A stretch of 5,966 nt of DNA from Lentisphaeria bacterium (GTDB lineage: Bacteria; Verrucomicrobiota; Lentisphaeria; Victivallales; UBA1829): the NCBI GenBank assembly GCA_017623265.1, contig JAGAPM010000160.1, positions 1 through 5,966 on the forward strand, written 5' to 3'. Of this stretch, positions 5,240 through 5,966 are shown piece by piece. Position numbers and translations under genes: made by a program. Each line of letters opens with the position of its first letter. Position 1 is the first letter of the stretch. The notes beneath the pieces were generated by a model, which was not told the DNA's origin, searched no databases, and worked only from the letters and a program-made list of their open reading frames with translations.

Positions 5240-5611
5240 TTATTCGTAGTCTGCAACAGCCTTGACCGTCGGGTCAGCTTCTTCACCTACGCCATAGACA
5301 ACATTGGTGTATCTGCCAAAGATACCGAGGTAGTTTTCGATGTGGAGCGTAGTCCAGGAGATCTTCTTCATGTTACCGGCTTTGGCAGCCAGGTTGTGGG
5401 AAGCGTTGCCGCCCGCGAACCAGCCGAGGAAGTTGTAGCAGCTGACATAACCTCTGCAGTTATACTGCATTTCGCCATCACCCAGAGCACCGGGCATATA
5501 GACATTGGTGTAGAGGCAGCCCAGCGGGAACGGGGTGCCGCAAGAAGTGAGCATCATGGTACCGGAAACGAGGACTGCTGCCAGCAGGATCGCCTTGAAG
5601 AGAGATTTCAT
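5240..5611 (-). CDS. TRL-like family lipoprotein
   Basis: This 123-residue protein has a clear type II signal peptide: MKSLFK, a hydrophobic core (AILLAAVLVSG) and lipobox LTSC with Cys24, so it is expected to be lipid-anchored in the envelope. The mature part, CGTPFPLGCLYTNV through NFLGWFAGGNASHNLAAKAG to LGIFGRYTNVVYG, follows the pattern I recall for TRL-type lipoproteins (GlyLeu-Tyr-Thr near the start, a Gly-rich middle with a stretch like NASHNLAAKAG, and a YTxVVYG end). The molecular function of that family is not established. AGGAG at 5620-5624 is eight bases before the ATG. The gene has its own promoter upstream and a terminator downstream, so it is probably transcribed as a single, possibly abundant mRNA. 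The family assignment is from memory of the pattern, not from a search. Confidence 0.85.
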   Translation of the reverse strand: MKSLFKAILLAAVLVSGTMMLTSCGTPFPLGCLYTNVYMPGALGDGEMQYNCRGYVSCYNFLGWFAGGNASHNLAAKAGNMKKISWTTLHIENYLGIFGRYTNVVYGVGEEADPTVKAVADYE

Positions 5612-5667
5612 TCTGTTTTCTCCTGTATTTTTGATTTTTTGATTGATTACACGCTATTCAATGTAAA

Positions 5668-5695
5668 AATATACCCCGAACTATCAGCAAATCAA
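5668..5695 (-). promoter_or_regulatory. Sigma70-type promoter of the TRL lipoprotein gene
   Basis: On the minus strand TTGATT (5695-5690) and TATATT (5673-5668) are separated by 16 bases, a good match to -35 and -10 elements. It would start transcription about 50 bases before the lipoprotein ATG, giving a leader that contains the AGGAG ribosome site. Confidence 0.65.
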
Positions 5696-5731
5696 GCCAT
5701 TTTTTGAAAAAACATGAGTTTTTTTCAGTTT

Positions 5732-5763
5732 TTGCTTTTTTCAGGGAAAAAACGTGCTATATT
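5732..5763 (+). promoter_or_regulatory. Likely argH promoter with extended -10
   Basis: TATATT at 5758-5763 preceded by TG at 5755-5756 forms an extended -10 element. The -35 is poor: T-rich sequence, with TTGCTT at 5732-5737 (20-base spacer) or TTTTTC at 5737-5742 (15-base spacer). Runs of T and A upstream (5700-5752) could act as an UP-like element. A start near 5770 would leave a leader of about 35 bases before the argH ATG. Confidence 0.55.
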
Positions 5764-5776
5764 GTCATGGTGACAA
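5762..5776. promoter_or_regulatory. Palindromic operator candidate at the argH promoter
   Basis: TTGTCA-TGG-TGACAA is a perfect 6-bp inverted repeat with a 3-base centre. It overlaps the last bases of the -10 element and covers the expected transcription start, where a bound dimeric repressor would block initiation. It does not resemble the ArgR box consensus (TGAAT...ATTCA type). The regulator is unknown. Confidence 0.45.
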
Positions 5777-5789
5777 AATAACATTCAGT

Positions 5790-5795
5790 AAGGAG
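5790..5795 (+). promoter_or_regulatory. Ribosome binding site of argH
   Basis: AAGGAG lies 10 bases before ATG 5806 and fixes the argH start, as no other in-frame start with a ribosome site is nearby. Confidence 0.85.
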
Positions 5796-5805
5796 AAAAA
5801 ACGAT

Positions 5806-5966
5806 ATGGCGCTTTGGGGTGGAAGATTTTCCGAAGATACCGGAAAGAACGTTCAGGATTTTACCGAATCTATTTCATACGACAGACGACTTTACAAACA
5901 TGACATTATGGGCAGTAAAGCTCATGCCGCCATGTTGGGAGCGGCAGGGATCATTCCGCAGGAATC
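5806..5966 (+). CDS. argH: Argininosuccinate lyase, N-terminal fragment
   Basis: ArgH splits argininosuccinate into arginine and fumarate, the last step of arginine synthesis, as a cytoplasmic homotetramer of the fumarase/aspartase superfamily. The first 53 codons are visible before the window ends. MALWGGRFSE is the hallmark N-terminus of the family, followed by ESISYDRRLYKHDIMGSKAH (residues 20-39), which in known members contributes to the substrate site, and AAMLGAAGIIPQE. The full protein normally has about 460 residues, so roughly 90% lies outside. The gene is divergent from the TRL lipoprotein gene, with its own promoter and a candidate operator. No sign of truncation or frameshift in the visible part. 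Confidence 0.96.
   Translation, partial: MALWGGRFSEDTGKNVQDFTESISYDRRLYKHDIMGSKAHAAMLGAAGIIPQE

Overview
The window is bacterial chromosomal DNA of roughly 50% GC with tightly packed genes. I recognise argH, pyrF, prmC, a GGQ-type release-factor-like protein, a TRL-type lipoprotein and a compact GH78-like glycosidase. A cytoplasmic-looking rhamnosidase-type enzyme combined with small lipoproteins suggests a Gram-negative glycan degrader. A member of the Lentisphaerota/PVC group is my best guess, but this is inference with low confidence.

Layout. Positions 1-1894 (+) hold the end of an unrecognised gene and a translationally coupled GH78-like glycosidase, so this is the 3' end of a carbohydrate-use operon. 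Positions 1895-2462 are a gene-free, convergent intergenic region and the most unusual part of the window. They contain four tandem copies of an exactly 90-bp unit, a 13-bp inverted repeat whose left arm is the end of the last copy, and a perfect 8-bp hairpin. Positions 5176-2463 (-) form an apparent operon in the order prmC, small lipoprotein, GGQ protein, pyrF, with gaps of 32, 1 and 23 nt. Positions 5182-5695 (-) hold a single-gene unit with its own promoter, a TRL-type lipoprotein and an intrinsic terminator. Positions 5700-5966 (+) hold a divergent promoter region with A/T tracts and a palindromic operator candidate, then the start of argH.

How the genes work together. PrmC methylates the glutamine of the GGQ motif of peptide release factors, and the third gene of its operon encodes a GGQ protein of the ribosome-rescue type, so the operon has a translation-termination theme. 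PyrF (UMP synthesis) and ArgH (arginine synthesis) are housekeeping genes. The 90-bp array lies in the shared 3' region of the glycosidase transcript and the prmC-pyrF transcript. It has no convincing protein-coding signal, but it carries conserved inverted repeats, one with a compensatory base change. It is the best candidate here for an undescribed element.
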